Below, piece by piece: positions 1 through 7,501 of a DNA stretch of 14,838 nt. Where the stretch lies: contig CAADSV010000063.1 in the NCBI GenBank assembly GCA_900751665.1, positions 1 through 14,838 of the forward strand, read 5' to 3'. The translations under genes were made by a program, and so were the position numbers. The notes beneath the pieces were generated by a model. That model saw nothing but the letters and a program-made list of their open reading frames with translations. It was not told where the DNA came from and made no database searches. Within the stretch, counting starts at the first letter, position 1; every line of letters begins with the position of its first letter. The stretch is from an uncultured Collinsella sp. (GTDB lineage Bacteria > Actinomycetota > Coriobacteriia > Coriobacteriales > Coriobacteriaceae).

Positions 1-729
1 CCAGGGGACGAAGATCGCGCAGAACCAAGCGACAACCAGGACCTGTTTCATGGACATGGCAAGCTTGGCCATGGCAAGCGACGGGCCGGAAAGCTCGGCG
101 AGCGGACCTTCCTGGAGCTCCTGCTCGGCCTCGGCCTGATCAAACGGCAGCTTGCCGAGTTCCATGTAGCAGGCAATCGCAAAGGCGATGCCGGCAAGGA
201 TCACGGCGACCGGCGCGTCGATGGCGCCCGTCATGATGTGCTGACCCATGGTGGCGATGTCGGTGGAGCCGCAAACCAGGGCGGCGGCAAACAGCGCCAG
301 CAGCATGGACGGCTCGATGAGCCCGCTCATGAGCAGCTCGCGGACGCCGCCGATACCGGCGTAGGCGTTGGACGAATCCACACCGCAGAGGGCGAAGAAG
401 AAGCGGGCGAGCGCCAGGCTGTACATGATGGTGATGGCGTCACCAAAGACCGGGATGGGGCTTTGTGCCGTAAAGAGCGGCAGGCCCATCGCGAGCATAA
501 AGGCGACGGCGAAGAACAGCGGCGGCATGATGCGCAGCGCAAAGCTCGCATCCTCGCTCTGGGACTCGGGGCGCGCAAAGAGCTTGGCCAGGTCGCGGTA
601 GTCCTGCATGATGCTGGGGCCGCGACGGTTGTGCATCTTGGCGCGGATCACGCGGCCGAGACCGGAGAAGAACGGTGCGACGGCCATAACGACCACACCC
701 TGCAGAACGGCAAGTACGATGTTGTTCAT
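1..729 (-). CDS. hyfC: Formate hydrogenlyase / hydrogenase-4 membrane subunit HyfC (NuoH family), partial
   Basis: This membrane subunit would anchor the hydrogenase arm of formate hydrogenlyase and form the interface to the HyfB proton-pump-like subunit. The frame is open from the ATG at 727-729 to the window edge, giving 243 residues; related HycD/HyfC proteins are about 300 to 320 residues, so the C-terminus is missing. Visible signs are an N-terminal hydrophobic helix (MNNIVLAVLQGVVVMAVAPF), the loop after it (GLGRVIRAKMHNRRGPS), several further hydrophobic helices, and the family segment ELGKLPFDQAEAEQEL followed by EGPLAELSG near residues 192-217. A GGAGG ribosome site lies directly upstream, in the 12-base gap after hyfB, so the two are probably co-transcribed. 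The family call is firm; choosing HyfC over HycD rests on the neighbouring hyfA and hyfB. Confidence 0.9.
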   Translation of the reverse strand, partial: MNNIVLAVLQGVVVMAVAPFFSGLGRVIRAKMHNRRGPSIMQDYRDLAKLFARPESQSEDASFALRIMPPLFFAVAFMLAMGLPLFTAQSPIPVFGDAITIMYSLALARFFFALCGVDSSNAYAGIGGVRELLMSGLIEPSMLLALFAAALVCGSTDIATMGQHIMTGAIDAPVAVILAGIAFAIACYMELGKLPFDQAEAEQELQEGPLAELSGPSLAMAKLAMSMKQVLVVAWFCAIFVPW

Positions 730-741
730 GCTCTCCCCTCC

Positions 742-2760
742 TTAACCCATTTTCACGGCGAGCACGAGGAACACCACGAGTGCCGCGACGATGTAGCAGA
801 TATAGATGCTGTAGTTGCCGCCCTCGAGCTTAGTCGCGAGGTCGGCGAGTTTCTCGACACCCTTATGCGGGGCATCGACGAGAACCTTGTCGGGTACGGG
901 CTCCACAGCCTCGGCCACACCGGTGAGCTTCTGGAAGAAGTGCGCGATGGACCAGCAGACGGCCGTGCAGCGGTCGCGCAGCGTGTAGAGCGGCTGCATA
1001 AACCAGGACACCTCGGAGGCAAAGGTCGTGGCCACGACGGGCATATGCTCGTTGGGAGCATAGCCGCATGCCCACGGCTGGGACTTCTGCACCTTGCCGA
1101 CGGTCTTGAGCTTGCGATAACCGCAGGCAAGACCGACAAGCACCACGAGCGCAATGGCGATCGCGGGCGTGGAGGTGGCAGCGCCGGAGTACTGGTTCAT
1201 GAGCTCCATGCCCTCGGCGGCAAACACGCCACCGTACGGATGCAGCACGGACGCGGCGACATCGACCAGCACGGGAGCGATCACGGGAGCGCCAATGCCC
1301 AGCACGACGCAGATGGCCGCGAGCAGGCCCTGCGCAAACACCATGGGGGCGGGAACCTCCTTGGCATTGGCCGCGGCCTCGGAGCGGGGCGCGGAGGCAA
1401 AGGAGACGCCATAGGCCTTGACGAAGCACGTGACAGCCAGCGCACCGGTAATGGCCAGCGCGACGGCAGCGAACACAGCCACGATCATGACGGCCTTGTC
1501 GCCCTGCATGGCGGCGTTAAAGAGCGACTGGTAGGTAAACCACTCGGACACAAAGCCGTTGAAGGGCGGGATGGCCGAGATGGCAAGCGCGCCAATAAGG
1601 AAGCAGATGGCCGTAGCCGGCATACGACGGAACAGGCCGCCCATCTTCTCCATATTGCGCGTACCCGTGGAGTACAGCAGCGCACCGGCGCCCAAGAACA
1701 GCTCGCCCTTAAACATCGCGTGGTTAAACGTGTGGTAGAGGGCGGCCATCAGAGCCAGGACGGCGATGCCGACCGAGTTGAGTGCCATGGCGGCCATGGA
1801 AGCGCCGACGCCGAGCAGAATGATGCCGATGTTCTCGACGGAGTGATAGGCCAGCAGGCGCTTGATGTCATGCTCCTGCAGGGCGAATGCCACGCCGAGG
1901 ACCGACGAGATCGCACCGAAGACCATAACCATAAGACCCCACCAGACCTGAACGCCCGAGGCGGAGAGCAGGTCGAGGCCCACCTTGAGGATGCCGAAGA
2001 TACCGATCTTGATCATGCCGCCGGACATGAGGGCCGACACGTTGGACGGCGCCTCGGGATGTGCCTTGGGCAGCCAGCCGTGCAGCGGGATGATACCGGC
2101 CTTGGCGCCAAAGCCAAAGAAGGCGAGCACGAAGCACACGGATGCGACCGCGGGGCTAAACTGCGTAGCGCGGAAATCCGCAAAGGCAAACGAGCCACCG
2201 GCGAAGTTGGTCATGGTGAGGAAGCTCGCCATGATGAGCACAAAGCCCACGTGCGCGATTACAAAGTAGAGCCAACCGCCATGGATGGAATTCTCGTTCT
2301 CCTCGATCACGACCAGGAAGTACGAGGTCAGCGACATGAGCTCAAAGGCGACCAGGAACCAAAACACGTTGTCGGCGGTGATGACGAGCATCATGGACGC
2401 CACAAAGGTGTTAAAGAAGAAACCGGCGCGGCCCTTTTTGCCCGGGTACTCATCAAAGTAGTTGAGACCGTAGATCGAACCGGCAAACGCGAGCACCGAG
2501 ATGAGCGCCACGAACAGGCCGGACAGCTGATTGAGCAGCAGTTGGAAATGGGCAAACGGGAAGAACACGACGGTGTCGACCGACGTGACATCGCCCAGCA
2601 CGGCCTGGATACCGGCCACAAACGAAAGCACCGCGGCGACGGCGCCGATAAGGCAGCCGGCGGTCTTGGCGGCGTTATCGGCCTTGATCAGCAGAACCGA
2701 GGCGAGCGCACCGATGCACGAGACGGCAAGCGATGCGATAAACAGCGTCATGCTATCCAT
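742..2760 (-). CDS. hyfB: Hydrogenase-4 component B (NuoL/Mrp antiporter-like membrane subunit)
   Basis: A large polytopic membrane protein of the complex I antiporter family, expected to sit in the membrane arm of a formate hydrogenlyase and possibly move ions. It has 672 residues, the same length as E. coli HyfB and longer than HycC. The core carries conserved charged residues inside hydrophobic helices: E140 in AFELMSLTSYF, K220 and K232 in GAKAGIIPLHGWLPKAHPE, K251 in GGMIKIGIFGIL, and the HDIKRLLAYHSVENIGII segment at about 297-314. Another family segment, LYHTFNHAMFKGELFLGAG, follows near 341. The ATG overlaps the end of hyfA by 8 bases (ATGGATAG), and a GGGAG ribosome site precedes it, so translation is probably coupled. 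An ATG three codons later has no ribosome site. Confidence 0.95.
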   Translation of the reverse strand: MDSMTLFIASLAVSCIGALASVLLIKADNAAKTAGCLIGAVAAVLSFVAGIQAVLGDVTSVDTVVFFPFAHFQLLLNQLSGLFVALISVLAFAGSIYGLNYFDEYPGKKGRAGFFFNTFVASMMLVITADNVFWFLVAFELMSLTSYFLVVIEENENSIHGGWLYFVIAHVGFVLIMASFLTMTNFAGGSFAFADFRATQFSPAVASVCFVLAFFGFGAKAGIIPLHGWLPKAHPEAPSNVSALMSGGMIKIGIFGILKVGLDLLSASGVQVWWGLMVMVFGAISSVLGVAFALQEHDIKRLLAYHSVENIGIILLGVGASMAAMALNSVGIAVLALMAALYHTFNHAMFKGELFLGAGALLYSTGTRNMEKMGGLFRRMPATAICFLIGALAISAIPPFNGFVSEWFTYQSLFNAAMQGDKAVMIVAVFAAVALAITGALAVTCFVKAYGVSFASAPRSEAAANAKEVPAPMVFAQGLLAAICVVLGIGAPVIAPVLVDVAASVLHPYGGVFAAEGMELMNQYSGAATSTPAIAIALVVLVGLACGYRKLKTVGKVQKSQPWACGYAPNEHMPVVATTFASEVSWFMQPLYTLRDRCTAVCWSIAHFFQKLTGVAEAVEPVPDKVLVDAPHKGVEKLADLATKLEGGNYSIYICYIVAALVVFLVLAVKMG

Positions 2761-3370
2761 TGTTTACGCTCCCTTCTGCTTTCTCGGACAGGCCCTGGGC
2801 CACAGCGGTAACGTCGACGACTGGACCGTTTTCGATCGAGCGCAGGCGCTTGGCCTCGTCGAGCTCGCGATCGGCCGCGCCGCCCATGACGGTCAGCGCC
2901 TTGGTGGGGCACGCCGCCACACAATGCGGGCCGTCCGGATCGAAGGCACACAGGTCGCACTTGACGGCGCAGGTGTACTGGCCAGGAGCCCACGTAAGCA
3001 GGCTGCTCAGGGACTTAGGATACGAAGGCGTCGGGTCGCACATGCCTGCGACACCGGCGATAGACGTGCCATCGGGATGGATGGCTCCGAAGGGGCACGC
3101 GATGGCGCACAGCCTGCACCCGATGCACTCCTGCTCCTTGACGTGGATGCGATCGCCATCGTGCTCGATGGCATTCACCGGGCAGACCTCGGCGCAAGGG
3201 GCACCCTCGCAATGGTGGCAGGCCAGGGCGGCCGAGATGCCGCCGGTCTTCACGAGCGCCAGACGCGGCGTATCCTGAAGACCCTGCATCCGGTGGGCGT
3301 CTGCACAGGCGGACTGGCATGTTCCGCAGCCGATGCACCTCTCCGGGTTGATATCGATGAAGCGGTTCAT
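2753..3370 (-). CDS. hyfA: Four-cluster [4Fe-4S] electron-transfer subunit HyfA-like
   Basis: A soluble polyferredoxin expected to pass electrons from formate dehydrogenase H to the membrane-bound hydrogenase. It is 205 residues from the ATG at 3368-3370, matching E. coli HyfA. Four cysteine groups are visible: C12-IGC-GTC-QSAC (12, 15, 18, 22), CHHCEGAPCAEVC (51-63), CIGCRLCAIAC (82-92), and CAVKCDLC followed by CVAAC in the last third. This is the HycB/HyfA/HydN pattern. An upstream in-frame GTG at 3374-3376 would abut the ribosome site (AGGAAG); the ATG has about 5 bases of spacing, so the ATG was chosen. The gene sits between fdhF, from which a strong hairpin separates it, and hyfB, which it overlaps. 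Confidence 0.92.
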   Translation of the reverse strand: MNRFIDINPERCIGCGTCQSACADAHRMQGLQDTPRLALVKTGGISAALACHHCEGAPCAEVCPVNAIEHDGDRIHVKEQECIGCRLCAIACPFGAIHPDGTSIAGVAGMCDPTPSYPKSLSSLLTWAPGQYTCAVKCDLCAFDPDGPHCVAACPTKALTVMGGAADRELDEAKRLRSIENGPVVDVTAVAQGLSEKAEGSVNNG

Positions 3371-3392
3371 CCCCACTTCCTTTCAAAATAAC

Positions 3393-3427
3393 GGGCCGGG
3401 CGTCCGATGCGCTTGGACGCCCGGCCC
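3393..3427 (-). terminator. Strong intercistronic hairpin between fdhF and hyfA
   Basis: Perfect 13-base arms (3393-3405 and 3415-3427, GGGCCGGGCGTCC and its complement) enclose a 9-base loop. On the transcribed minus strand the hairpin is followed by the moderately T-rich GTTATTTTG. It lies 22 bases after the fdhF stop and 23 bases before the hyfA start. It may be a partial terminator that lets hydN-fdhF be expressed above hyfABC, or an RNA processing or stability element. Confidence 0.75.
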
Positions 3428-3448
3428 AAAAAGCCAACGAGAACGGGA

Positions 3449-5671
3449 CTACACGATTTGGTTCACGTGCGTCTCGTCGTCGAACTTGGCGGCGCCGGGC
3501 TCAACATCCTGGGGAGCGGCAGCGTCCACCAGAGCCTGCTTGAGCTCGGTGTACTGACGCTCCACCTCGCCCTCGGCCCACACCTGGTCGGCGATGGCGT
3601 CGACCTGGCAGGCAGAGAACTTGTCCTCGGGCGTGTGCGAGACCGGGTCGACCTTGTGCATGGTCAGCTCGTTGCACTTGCCGATCCACCACTGGTAGGT
3701 CATATAGACCGTGCCCTTGTTGATACGGTCGGACACGTCCGCGCGGCTATAAACCTGGCCGCGGCGGCTGTGAACCGAGACGATGTCGCCGTTCTTGATG
3801 CCGCGGGCCTTCGCGTCCGCGGGATTCATGCGAACGAAGCCGGGCTCGTCGGCAAGCAGTGCCAGCGTCTTGCAGTTACCGGTCATCGAACGGCAGCTGT
3901 AGTGGCCGACCTCGCGGACGGTGCAAAGGATGAGCGGGTACTCATCGTCGGGAAGCTCGGAGGGCGCCTCCCAGTCGTGCGCCATCAGGTTGGCTCGGCC
4001 GTCCTTGGTAGTGAACTTGCCACCCGCGAACATGTCGGGGGTGCCATGGTCGTTCACATCGGTGCTCTTGACAGGCCACTGTGCGTAGCCGCCCTCGGGA
4101 GCCATCTTCTCGTAGGTCGCGCCCACAAAGTTGGGGCACAGGCTAATGCACTCGTTCCAGATCTGCTCGGTGTTGTCGTAGTGCATGGGGTAGCCCATGC
4201 GCGTGGACAGGTCGGCAAAGATCTCCCAGTCGTGACGGCACTCGCCCTTGGGCGGAACAGCCGCGTCAAAGTGCTGGAAGCTACGGTCGGATGCGGTAAA
4301 GACACCCTCGTGCTCGCCCCAAGAGGTAGCGGGCAGGATGACGTCGGCGAGCATGGTCGTCTGCGTCATAAAGATGTCCTGGCAAATGAACAGATCCAGC
4401 TCGGAGAGCGTCTTGCGCATACCGGCCGAATCGGGCTCGGTCTGCACCGGGTCCTCGCCGTAGTTGTAGAAGCAGTGCACCTTGCCCTCGTCGACCAGGT
4501 GACCCAGGTCGGTGAGCTTGTAGCCCTCCTCGAGCGGGAGCTTTTCCTCGGGCACGCCCCAAGCCTTGGCAAACTTGGCACGCACTGCCGGGTCGGTGAC
4601 CTTCTGGTAACCAGGGTACAGGTTAGGCAGCATGCCCATATCGCAGGAGCCCTGGACGTTGTTCTGACCACGCACGGGCGCGAGGCCGGAATTGGGTTTG
4701 CCGATCTGGCCGGCAACGCAGGCGATGGAGGCGATGGTGTGCACCGTCTTCAGGTTCTGCTTCTGCTGGCATACGCCCATGCCCCAGCCAATGATGGCAG
4801 AGGGCTTCGCCGTGGCGTACATCTCGGCAGCTTGGTGGATCAACGCGGGCTCGACACCCGTGATGTCCTGTACGGATTCGGGAGTGTAGTTCTTGATGGT
4901 CTCCCACCATTCGTCAAAGCCGTTCGTGTGCTCGGCGACGAATTCCTTGTCGTAGAGGCCATCGTTGACCAAGCAGTTGGCAAAGGCGTTGAGGAACGCA
5001 ACGTTGCAACCGTTCTTGATCGGAAGGTAGAGATCGGCGATACGCGCGGTTTCGATATGGCGCGGGTCGGCGACGATGATCTTGCAACCCTTTTCTTTGG
5101 CTCGCACGATACGCCTTGCGACGATGGGGTGCGAATCGGCAGGGTTATAGCCGAAGAGGAAAATGCAGCCCGCATCCTCCATACCGGGGATGGAGCATGA
5201 CATGCAACCTGAACCAACCGTGTCCATCAGACCGAGGACAGTAGGGCCGTGTCAAGTACGGGCGCAGTTGTCTACGCTGTGGGTGCCGATGCACGCACGC
5301 GTAAACTTCTGCATGACGTAGTTCGCCTCATTGCCGCCGCCTCGCGAGGAGCCGGTGGTCATGACAGCGTTAGGACCATATTCGTCAATTATGGCCTGCA
5401 TCTTAGATGCGGTGAAATCCAGTGCCTCGTCCCAGCTTACGCGCTCAAGATCCGCGCCCTTGGTGCGGCGGATCATCGGGTGCAGTACGCGAGGAGTCAA
5501 GATCTTGGTGTCGTTGATGAAGTCGTAGCCGCTCATGCCCTTAAGGCACAGCTCGCCCTGATTGGTGATGCCGTTGAGCGGTTCGGTACCCACAACCTGG
5601 CCGTTTTGGACCAAGAGGTTAAACTGGCAACCGGCGCCGCAGTACGGGCAGATCACTTTATGCTTCTCCAT
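3449..5671 (-). CDS. fdhF: Formate dehydrogenase H, selenocysteine-containing catalytic subunit
   Basis: Oxidises formate to CO2 at a molybdenum (or tungsten) bis-pterin centre; in formate hydrogenlyase the electrons go on to a hydrogenase. The reading frame has 740 residues if the UGA at 5252-5254 is read as selenocysteine, which falls at residue 140, exactly as in E. coli FdhF, followed by the conserved His141. The N-terminal [4Fe-4S] ligands are C8, C11, C15 (CPYCGAGC) and C42, followed by K44 (CLKG). Later family segments include FGYNPADSHPIVA, PVRGQNNVQGSCDMG, ILPATSWGEHEGVF and STVREVGHYSCRSMTGNC-like sequence. Start ATG 5669-5671 has an AGGAGG ribosome site about 6 bases upstream; a start further upstream lacks one. 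The C-terminus is about 25 residues longer than in E. coli. An automatic caller would split it at the UGA into 156- and 592-residue pieces. Confidence 0.96.
5221..5254 (-). promoter_or_regulatory. Bacterial SECIS element of fdhF with the Sec UGA
   Basis: The UGA (5252-5254) is followed by a hairpin with a perfect 5-bp stem, TGTCC (5236-5240) and GGACA (5221-5225), whose apical part carries GGTCTG (5228-5233). The same GGTCTG occupies codons 7 and 8 after the UGA in the E. coli fdhF SECIS, the known SelB recognition loop. Codons right after the UGA (CAC GGC CC) are also the same. This is strong sequence evidence for selenocysteine insertion rather than a nonsense mutation. Confidence 0.9.
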
Positions 5672-5694
5672 GACACCCTCCTTCCTTTCTCTGC

Positions 5695-5710
5695 TACCGA
5701 ATACTCGGTA
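5695..5710. repeat. Small palindrome in the hydN-fdhF gap
   Basis: TACCGA (5695-5700) and TCGGTA (5705-5710) form 6-bp arms around ATAC, within the 74-base gap between hydN and fdhF. It has no T-tract, so it is not an obvious terminator. It could be a small RNA hairpin or a regulator site; nothing else supports a role. Confidence 0.35.
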
Positions 5711-5745
5711 CTTATTTGACAATCATTGGGCCTGTCGCCCGACGC

Positions 5746-6264
5746 TTACGCCTCGTTTTCGATGGTGGCGCGGGCACGCTCGGCAGTCAGTTCTGCCAGA
5801 CGCTCCTCGTCTACCAGGGTGAGACCCTTGGTCGGACACGCCTCGGCACACGCCGGACCACCAGGACGGTCCACGCACAGGTCGCACTTGAGCACGAAGC
5901 TCTTGGTCTGCGAACCCACGCGCACGTCGCCCATCAAGACGGGGACCTGCGTGGTCGCCACGCTCACGGCGCCAAAGGGGCATGCCATGACGCAGCTCTT
6001 GCAGCCGATGCAGTTGTCCTCGTTAACGCCGATGCGATGGTTCTTTGGATCAAAGAACAAGGCGCCCGTAGGACAGGCCTTCGCGCACGGAGCGTCCTCG
6101 CAGTGGTGACATGCCACCGGCGCGGAAATCTCGTAGGTGCGCGTTACGCGCAAGCGAGGTGCGGCGATGTTGCCGGGAATATCGTGTGCCTCGATGCACG
6201 CCGCCATACAGGTTTGGCACCCAATGCAGCGTGAAGAATCAGCCACGACTCGTTTATTGCCCAT
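5746..6264 (-). CDS. hydN: HydN-like four-cluster [4Fe-4S] electron-transfer protein
   Basis: A small polyferredoxin expected to accept electrons from FdhF. It has 172 residues from the ATG at 6262-6264 (E. coli HydN has 175). Cysteine groups are CIGCQTCMAAC (13-23), CHHCEDAPCAKAC (about 53-65), CIGCKSCVMACPFGA (about 82-96) and CDLC followed by CAEACP in the last third, predicting four clusters. The ATG follows a GGAGGGAG ribosome site by 8 bases. An in-frame GTG three codons earlier lies directly against that site, and extending the frame further upstream runs into the foldable leader, so those starts are unlikely. It is the first gene before fdhF and resembles HyfA (2753-3370), so the locus has two related electron carriers. 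HydN, HycB and HyfA share one family; the symbol rests on length and position. Confidence 0.85.
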   Translation of the reverse strand: MGNKRVVADSSRCIGCQTCMAACIEAHDIPGNIAAPRLRVTRTYEISAPVACHHCEDAPCAKACPTGALFFDPKNHRIGVNEDNCIGCKSCVMACPFGAVSVATTQVPVLMGDVRVGSQTKSFVLKCDLCVDRPGGPACAEACPTKGLTLVDEERLAELTAERARATIENEA

Positions 6265-6285
6265 GTTGTTCACTCCCTCCTGAAT

Positions 6286-6379
6286 CCCATGCCGGAGAGA
6301 CCCTGTCGACGTTGCCCCGGACCGCCCGTGGTCCAGCATCGGCGCATCGAAGCGCATACGGCGAAACAGGCGCTTCGAT
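6286..6379 (-). promoter_or_regulatory. Foldable 5' leader of hydN-fdhF (candidate cis-regulatory RNA)
   Basis: On the minus-strand transcript three helices can be drawn before the hydN ribosome site. A 9-bp hairpin joins 6371-6379 with 6346-6354 (ATCGAAGCG/CGCTTCGAT, 16-base loop). A 5-bp hairpin joins GGACC and GGTCC (6330-6334 with 6319-6323). A long-range stem joins 6336-6342 with 6286-6292, six of seven pairs, enclosing the second hairpin. The fold ends about 5 bases from the ribosome site. Only the base pairing is seen; a riboswitch role, for example a molybdenum-cofactor sensor fitting the downstream enzyme, is inference. Confidence 0.35.
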
Positions 6380-6406
6380 AGAGTTCCTCCAACGATATAC
6401 AGGTTA

Positions 6407-6467
6407 AATATACGCAGTTGCCTGGGGCAAACTTGAGCATAGGCCCTGCAATACGGGTGTATTGCAG
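6407..6467 (-). promoter_or_regulatory. Candidate hydN promoter with two upstream palindromes
   Basis: A -10-like TATATT (minus strand, 6407-6412) has no recognisable -35 box 17 bases upstream. A perfect palindrome with 9-base arms, CTGCAATAC (6446-6454) and GTATTGCAG (6459-6467), is centred about 47 bases upstream of that -10 box. A smaller one, TTGCC/GGCAA (6418-6430), lies next to it. A weak -35 with a strong dyad near position -57 is the usual layout of an activator-dependent promoter; the regulator is unknown. Confidence 0.4.
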
Positions 6468-6621
6468 TGGTTTTGGCAGGTTGGAATTATTCTCTAGAAG
6501 CTATAAAGGTGAGTGTATTACATGCGTACATCCACGAAAGATTTCACGCTCGCTTCTGAAGGATGTAGTACGTTTGTATTATTGTTCAGTCTCAATTACT
6601 CTAGTGCAATAAAGTAGTTGT

Positions 6622-6644
6622 TATAAAATTGGCTATTATTAGCC
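6622..6644 (+). promoter_or_regulatory. Candidate antitoxin promoter/operator
   Basis: A -10-like TATAAA (6622-6627) is followed at once by the dyad GGCTA-TTAT-TAGCC (6631-6644), which would cover the transcription start about 60 bases before the antitoxin ATG. Autorepression by the antitoxin at such a dyad is usual for RelB/DinJ-type modules. No good -35 box was found, so the promoter part is weak. Confidence 0.3.
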
Positions 6645-6694
6645 GATGCTGTATTTGACTATTCATATTGCACGCGCATTAAGGGAGGCCAGTG

Positions 6695-7018
6695 ATGACA
6701 TCGACTCAAAAACGAGCTATCCTGCAGGTGCGCATTCGCGAGGAAGACAAGCAGCATGCCGAGCATCTCTACGACGCCATGGGCACATCGCTTGCCGAGG
6801 CCGTTCGCCTTTTTGTCGCGCAGAGCATTTTGATGCGCAAGCTTCCCTTTCAACCGGTCGCCGTGCGCTCAAAGGACGGCACCGCCGCCTATGGATCGCT
6901 CAAAGCATATGGGGACCCCAATCGCCGCTCCGAGGAGCGCAATGCCTGGATTGAGTACCTTGCTACAGAAAGCGACGATTCGATTTTGGGTCCCGAGGAA
7001 GTAGATATCCATGAGTAG
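6695..7018 (+). CDS. RelB/DinJ-family antitoxin
   Basis: A 107-residue protein expected to bind and neutralise the PIN-domain partner encoded next and to repress its own promoter. The N-terminal part has the RelB/DinJ pattern: a short strand (AILQVRIREED), a helix, then GTSLAEAVRLFVAQ and LPFQP at about residues 27-52, the ribbon-helix-helix region. The C-terminal half is charged and would wrap the toxin. The ATG at 6695 has GGAGG 6 bases upstream; the GTG directly before it is a less likely start. The stop overlaps the toxin start by 8 bases (ATGAGTAG), so the two are probably translated together. Pairing of a RelB/DinJ-type antitoxin with a PIN protein, rather than with a RelE/YafQ toxin, is a mixed combination. 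Confidence 0.82.
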   Translation: MTSTQKRAILQVRIREEDKQHAEHLYDAMGTSLAEAVRLFVAQSILMRKLPFQPVAVRSKDGTAAYGSLKAYGDPNRRSEERNAWIEYLATESDDSILGPEEVDIHE

Positions 7019-7487
7019 CACCATCATCGACGAGACCGTCATCCTGCGCTACCTGCTTGACGACGACGAAGTTCTGTCACCGCGCGCTGCCAAGGTCATC
7101 GCCACGCGCACCGCTCGCGTCTACCCCGAAATCATCACACGCGTCGTGGTCACGCTGCGCGACGTCTATAAGGTTCCCCGCGTTGAGATTGCTGCGGCCT
7201 TGAAAAGGCTGCTCGATGACGTCATGGTCGACGAGCCCACCGTTGTCGCCCTTGCCGTCAAACTCTTTGGCAAGACCCATATGGACTTTACCGACTGCCT
7301 CCTCGCAGCCCGAACCGCCATCTACAACGATGATGTCGTGAGCTTTGGCAAGCCCATCATCCAAGGCATGATCGATTACCGTCGCAAGCGCCAAACCGCC
7401 GCCGATGCTCGCGACCGCGCCGCCGAAGCCCACAGCCGAAGCACCGACTCCACCATCGACAAGCTCCGTCACCGCCCCCGCAGCTAA
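7011..7487 (+). CDS. PIN-domain protein, VapC-like toxin with altered active-site positions
   Basis: A 158-residue protein placed as the toxin of the preceding antitoxin. The PIN fold is recognisable from IIDETVILRYLL at the start (D7), the VVVTLRDVYKVPRVEIAAAL helix (about 45-64), MDFTDCLLAA (D92, D95) and VVSFGKPI (about 109-116). Active VapC enzymes use four acidic residues to cut RNA. Compared with the usual PIN pattern, the second one (usually Glu in an AEVVYVL-like helix) is Arg44 here, and the last (usually Asp in an FDK motif) is Gly113. D7 and D95 are kept. A basic, charged tail of about 35 residues follows the domain. It may be an inactive or altered toxin. The residue alignment is by eye. 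Confidence 0.75.
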   Translation: MSSTIIDETVILRYLLDDDEVLSPRAAKVIATRTARVYPEIITRVVVTLRDVYKVPRVEIAAALKRLLDDVMVDEPTVVALAVKLFGKTHMDFTDCLLAARTAIYNDDVVSFGKPIIQGMIDYRRKRQTAADARDRAAEAHSRSTDSTIDKLRHRPRS

Positions 7488-7501
7488 CCCCATCCCCTCC
7501 T

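Larger units (their letters stand above)
6380..6694. other. AT-rich intergenic region between the divergent hydN and toxin-antitoxin genes
   Basis: Clearly richer in A and T than either side. It carries the hydN promoter candidates on its left and the antitoxin operator candidate on its right. The stretch from about 6480 to 6620 shows no convincing gene, RNA or repeat; the only open frame in it (6418-6612) begins inside a palindrome and looks unlike a protein. Confidence 0.5.

Noticed and set aside
238..2811. 857-residue plus-strand open frame
   Set aside because: It is antisense to hyfB and hyfC, both clear family members with ribosome sites. Its protein is full of His, Gly, Asp and Arg and resembles nothing; long antisense frames are common in GC-rich genes.
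3407..5200. 597-residue plus-strand open frame
   Set aside because: Antisense shadow of fdhF; no ribosome site and no family features.
5252..5254. Nonsense mutation making fdhF a pseudogene
   Set aside because: The UGA is at the known Sec140 position, is followed by a SECIS hairpin, and the frame continues without damage for 600 codons.
6418..6612. 64-residue plus-strand frame in the AT-rich gap
   Set aside because: It starts inside a palindrome, has no ribosome site, and its composition does not look like a protein.
6655..6683. TTGACT (6655-6660) as the -35 box of the antitoxin promoter
   Set aside because: The matching -10 position is poor (ATTAAG), and the transcript would start on top of the ribosome site.
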